From the NCBI GenBank assembly GCA_963790545.1, contig CAWBPA010000025.1, positions 254,132-318,131 on the forward strand: DNA of 64,000 bases, written 5' to 3'. Both the position numbers and the translations under genes were made by a program. The DNA is from DATBJG01 sp963790545 (GTDB lineage: Bacteria; Acidobacteriota; Vicinamibacteria; Vicinamibacterales; JAMQPK01). Shown one piece after another: positions 59,675-64,000 of this stretch. Each line of letters starts with the position of its first letter. Positions within the stretch are counted from its first letter, which is position 1. The notes beneath the pieces are model-generated. The model was not told where the DNA came from. It saw only the letters and a program-made list of their open reading frames with translations, and made no database searches.

Positions 59675-62600
59675 TCACTCGCACGCTCCAAAACGGCTCA
59701 GCACGAAGCCGGTGTCCAGAGGATCGATGGCTCCGTCGCTGTTGGTGTCGTAGATCAAGTTGAGCGGGGTGATGGCCTGGCCAGAGAGCGAGAGCACCGC
59801 GCCCACGTCGAGCGGATCGATGACGCCGTCCAAATTGACGTCCCCGGCACAGAGTTGATCGCAGGAGTCCGGCAAGCCATTGCCATTGACATCAACTTCG
59901 AGTCCATGTTCGAGTTCACAGCCGTCATCGAGCTGATTATGGTTGCAGTCCGCGAAGCCAAACATGAGGTCTGCAGCACCCCATGGTGGAGCGCCGCCGT
60001 CGGTCTCCTCTGGCCCCGATGAGCATGTTGGCAGCCCCGTCGCCATTGACATCGCCGGTGCCCGAGACGCCGCTGCCTGCCGCATCGCCGCTTCTGTCAC
60101 CCCACAAAAGCGGAAACCCATCGTGGATTCCAGAGTTTCCAGGTCGATGATTGCATTTCCAACCAGCGCGGGTGTCGCCGTAAAGCAGGAAGGCTGCGGC
60201 AGGAGTCATTCGTCCACCACCGCCGCCTCGGCTCCACAGCAAAATGTCGTTCAGACCGTCCATGTTATAATCCGCGGCGGTACCGACGCGGGAACAGAGA
60301 AAACCCTGTTGTGAAAGGAAGGCGGTCCCGTTCTCTCCGTCCAAATCTTCTGCGATCAAGAGGCCGTCCGCTCCGATTTCTGATCCTCCCCCAAATCAAA
60401 TAGCCGACCACCGTACCCAGGCCGTGTACATTGCCAACAAGGAGATCGGCCATTCCATCCGCATTGAAGTCTCCTCCGGCAACGCTCCAGCCTACTCCGT
60501 CTCCGTCCGCCCCTGCGAAGGCAAAGCCCGAGAACACCGTCCAGGCTGCGGCATCGACAACACCGCTCAAACCAACATCTTCGCCGCCGAACAAAACGTA
60601 AACAGCATCCGCTTCCTGGTCCGTTCGCAATTTCGGCCTGATTGGCCCCGACAGCCAGATCATCCAGCCCATCGGCGTTGATATCTCCGATGAACTGTGC
60701 GGAGATGCCCAATTGGTCGTTGACCGAGGATCCGCGTATTTCGAAGCCGTTGCTTCCGTCCAAATTAGCCGCACTCAATTGCCCGCCTTGTCCGCATCGG
60801 GTGATCCAAATATGACATATGAAGAACCAGAATAGAGCCCGTCGAGTCGAGCCAGTCGCACGCAGTTGCCACGTGCGTGCGAAGCCGTCGTCGTTCAAAT
60901 CGCCACTGCCCGCGACGCTCACGCCCACAAAATCATTCTCCAGGCAGGCACAGGCAAACGCAAAACCGGCCTTCCCATAAAAATCATCACCTCGACTTTG
61001 CCGTCGCTACCGAGCGAATGGCCCGCCAAAGACGATGTAAGCCGCCGGTTCATCCGGAATTCTGTGGAGTCGCCCGCGGCACAGCCACAACCACGTCGCC
61101 AATCCCGTCGCCATTAACGTCACCCACACCGGACAGGAACTTCCATCCCGTGTTGTCGAAGGCCTCCCAGACCAAAGAGAGAAAAGCCATTTCGAACCGT
61201 CGGAATCCGTCGATTTCCAGTGTCAGACTGCCGGACGGATCCAGAACCACCGAAAACGACATAGGCCGCTCCAACCGGTTGGCCGTCCAGATCGGCTCGC
61301 CACGCCCCTACCAGCAAATCGGGAAGGTCGTCGGCATTGACATCACCCGCCGAAGCGACGCTGAAGCCTGCACTGTCAGAAAACGACGTGCCCCAGGAGA
61401 ATGCGGCCGTTCTCGGAGGTGGTGATACCCAGTCGAGACAGGGCTCGCATTCGTCGGGGACGGGATTGTAGTCCGGATGGGCAGCTGGAATCCCCAGGGA
61501 CAGGTCGCACGAGTCGGCGGCCCCGTTCTCGTTGCAATCGTCTTCGCATTCGTCCGGGACGGAGTTCCCGGTGCAATCGAAGCTGGTTCCATCAGCGAGA
61601 TCACGACGTCGGGATGCTGTTATGGTTCCAGTCCGTCTGGCATCCGTCAAGCACGCCGTTGGCGTCGCAATCGTCGTCCAACCCTCCGGCCAAGTCACAC
61701 TCATCGGGTATACCGTTTCGGTTGCAATCATCGCTCGTGTTGGCCAAGTCGCACGAGTCGATCACGCCGTTGCCGTTGCAGTCCTCCGTCTCGCATTCAT
61801 CGGGTAAACCGTTGCCCACAGTCTGAGAGCAACACTCAGCGATGTCGCACCAGTCACCAATGCCGTTCTTATTGCAGTCCGGATCGCACTCATCGGGAAC
61901 ATCGTTTTTGTCGCAGTCCGTGCTGCTGCCCATGATCAGGTCGCATGCATCCGGGCTGCCGTTGCCGTTGCAATCGGTGTCGCATTCGTCGGCACGCCAT
62001 TCGAGTCGCAGATCGCCAGCGCACCTGCATCGAGATCCATCAGGTCAGGCAGACCGTTGTCGTTGCAGTTCGGGTTCGCACTCGTCCGGTTGGCCGTTGG
62101 CATTGAGATCGATGCTCGTTCCAGCGTCAAGGTCGCAGTCGTCCGGCGAATAGTTGGTATTACAGTCCTTCAGGTAGAAAAACACTTCGGCAAAAGTCTG
62201 GCAGCAGATTGCCGTTGCAGTCCGGCCAGATGCCGTCGGCGATGTCGCACTCGTCGGGCACGAGGTTGAACGTGCAGTCCGTGCTGGTCTGGGCGGACAG
62301 ATCGCAGTCAAGATCAGGGATGCCGTTGACGTTGCAGTCCCGCGCTGGCACCTCCGGCAATGTCCTTCGCGTCGAAAACACCGTTGTCATTGCAGTCCTG
62401 GCACTCGTCGGGCACGCCGTTGCAGTCGCTGTCCGCGCTTGTCCCGGCCGCGATGTCCTCGCCATCCGTGATCCAGTTCGCGTTGCAATCCGGCCATATG
62501 TGGGCCAACTCAACGGCGCGAAAGGCATTGATCCGACCCGCACAGTGGTCGATATCAAATCCAGGCTCGCCGAGGTCGTCCGCCGACTGCCGTATGACCA

Positions 62601-64000
62601 GCCTCACATCTTCGTTGCTCAGTTCCGGATTGGCGGAGAGGACCAGCGCCGCCAGAGACCCGGCACATGCGGACCAGCCATGCTCGTCCCATCGGAGCGG
62701 TAACTGATGGCACTGTGGTCGGATGGAAGCAGAAGCTATCGCCCGGCTGATAGCTGGTGGAGGGCGCCGACGGTGTACAAGTCCGTGCCCGTGGCCCGTA
62801 TCGACAGGATGTCCACTCCAGGCACCGCCACGTCGATGCCTTCACCGAAGTTTGAGAAGAACGGGGCAGGTCGTTGTAATCGCTGGCTGCCACTGCGATC
62901 ATGCTGGGAAAGCTGGCGGGCGAGAATGTTGGCCACGTCAGTGGCGCTGTTGCCGCGAGCCGCGGCCACGCAAACGACGCCCAGCGAATGAGCGTACTCA
63001 AAGACGAACTTCAGATAGCCGGAGGCTCCAAAGTTGGGGCCTCCCCAGGAATTGCTCACCAGCACATCGGCACCGTTGTCGGCCACGGTCGAGCACGGCC
63101 TCGACCAATTTCGATGACGCCAATCAGCCGCCCGCAAACCCACTGCGATCGGCATGATCTTGGCGTTCGGTGCCACGGCCCAGCGTACCCACTCCATTGC
63201 CGCCGGCGGCGGCGATGGTCCCGGCGCAATGCGTTCCGTGACCGTCGTAGTCGTCGGGTGAGGTTGTCGGGCTCAGGTGCGGATCGGCATTGAGTTGGTG
63301 AATTTGCAGCCGCGAATGTCGTCGATAAAACCGTTGATTCCTTGATCAAGACCGTCGAGATCGGAGTGGTCGACGATACCGTTGCCGTTCAGGTCCTCAC
63401 CGGGGTTCACCCCAATGTTCTCTGCCAAGTCGGGATGGAGATAATCGGCACCGCTGTCGATAACAGCAACCACAGTGCCGATGCCCAGGGTCGTTACTTT
63501 TCGGGATAGGGAAATAGATTGTACGCTTGGATCCACTGAATAAATAAATAGCCATCGAGGTCCGGCCGATCCTCCAGCCAGGAGCCTTCGCGCAGGATAT
63601 CGCCGTCGGCCACATGAAAGTCATCCGGGATGTAAGGCACGTCTGGGAGCGGGATCATAAACCATCGCATGGTGTAGTTTGGATGAGCATCTTTTCGATG
63701 CAAGGGAATTGCCGCAGCCGTTGGCAGATTTCCTCCACGTCCGCCGTTCGATCGCTCAAACTCGGCCAGGTGGAGCCAGACGGCGACGGCGAGGACCGGA
63801 GCCGTGTACCTGTCTTCGCCCTGTACGACGAGCGAAGCGACTTTCGATGGCCTCAGTCCTTTCCTGAAAGGCCGCGATGCGGCTCTAGCAGGGTCGGCGA
63901 ACAACTCGCACGATCGGCCGGGCATGCCTGACCTGGAGTCCCGTGATCGCCTGAAAGTCAAACGAGCCTCGACCAGCCACCAATCTCGTCCGCCGCGCGT
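59675..64000 (-). CDS. Very large secreted subtilisin-like protease with DCNGNG repeats, FG-GAP repeats and dockerin-like end (runs off right edge)
   Basis: About 1,440 residues are visible in changing frames. An N-terminal region (from 64000) precedes a subtilase S8 domain. The catalytic Asp is in 'TVVAVIDSGADYLHPDL', the His in 'YDGHGTHCAGTIAA' and the Ser in 'SDGTSMAGPHV', with oxyanion Asn near 'VLVSNSWGGPNFG'. A long series of calcium-binding-type repeats follows (DCNxNGxPDECD, about 61400-62560), then integrin-like FG-GAP repeats ('FIGDINADGLDDLAVGAN', 'GDLNDDGF'). The end is dockerin-like: 'GDVNLDGVIDPLDVGAVLSL' and 'DTNSDGAIDPLDTGFVLSRF'. This build is typical of exported planctomycete proteins anchored or assembled outside the cell. 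Many indels are present. The signal peptide is outside the window. Confidence 0.8.
61400..62560 (-). repeat. Coding repeat region: DCNxNGxPDECD calcium-binding-type modules
   Basis: On the minus strand the pattern GACTGCAACGGCAAC...CCCGACGAATGCGA recurs at roughly 60-90-bp spacing, for example 'DCDKNDVPDECDPDCNKNGI', 'CNGNGVIDSCDLANTSDDCN' and 'DCNGVPDECQDCNDNGVFDA'. Alternating Asp/Asn/Gly and paired Cys suggest calcium-binding loops held by disulfides. It links the protease domain to the FG-GAP region. Confidence 0.85.

Overview
The window looks like two genomes joined in one metagenomic contig. About 1-51.3 kb reads as a GC-rich Acidobacteriota genome, probably Vicinamibacteria-like. The evidence is secreted paralogs of the 'PTPGxPRTxDGKPNLSA' type, Ser/Thr kinases fused to TolB-like and TPR domains, a DUF3617 protein, DUF1080 and amidohydrolase families, and many REP-like intergenic repeats. 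About 51.4-64 kb reads as a planctomycete. The evidence is a zinc ribbon of the C-x2-C-x-YNLRG...CPECGT type, a lone Clp N-domain protein, runs of DCNxNGxPDECD repeats, a dockerin-like C-terminus on a secreted subtilase, and YidC next to a zinc-ribbon membrane protein. A SoxC-like gene is cut off at its N-terminus exactly at the join (about 51,343). These taxonomic calls are inference from family content, not from a search.

Layout of the left part. 0-10 kb: PolX/PHP N-terminus, FAD amine oxidase-like protein, SDR, a cytochrome c/PQQ-propeller dehydrogenase, and a GntR-ABC-permease operon with a visible promoter/operator. This is followed by a DUF1440 protein and a zinc alcohol dehydrogenase coupled to an SRPBCC protein. 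10-22.6 kb: DUF421 proteins, a membrane/GAF/zinc-ribbon Ser/Thr kinase, an AlkB-like dioxygenase, PaiB overlapping an ATP-dependent DNA ligase, a three-gene envelope-stress-type operon (membrane anchor, holin-like, DUF3618), a 51-residue membrane protein, a TPR-sigma54 activator and a small HTH protein. 22.9-28 kb: a peptide/nickel-type ABC importer (SbpA-DppB-DppC type) followed by an alpha/beta hydrolase. 28-51.3 kb: secreted amidohydrolases, a kinase-TolB-TPR protein, a gamma-glutamyltransferase-like enzyme, a B12-binding radical SAM protein, CstA, a dienelactone hydrolase-like protein, a cyclase, an IS110 remnant, AIM24, an aldo/keto reductase, DinB, a B3-like MBL hydrolase, DUF1080, a beta-barrel protein and a SoxCD-like pair. 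The theme is scavenging and breakdown of peptides and small organics, with sensing by kinases.

The right part holds a small zinc-ribbon protein, the Clp N-domain protein, an RlmI-like methyltransferase, two tRNA genes, a zinc-ribbon membrane protein, YidC, a metallophosphoesterase and a very long secreted S8 protease. Nearly every gene here is broken by several single-base indels, so this part is probably uncorrected long-read sequence. The left part also carries more than a dozen isolated frameshifts, mostly at short homopolymers.

The most unusual feature of the left genome is a dense set of short tandem arrays (7-, 9- and about 23-24-bp units) and palindromes. They sit in nearly every intergenic gap from 22 to 50 kb, often hold the stop codons of the flanking genes, and also lie inside the coding sequences of all three ABC-importer genes. 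In one of those genes the reading frame changes exactly at the array.
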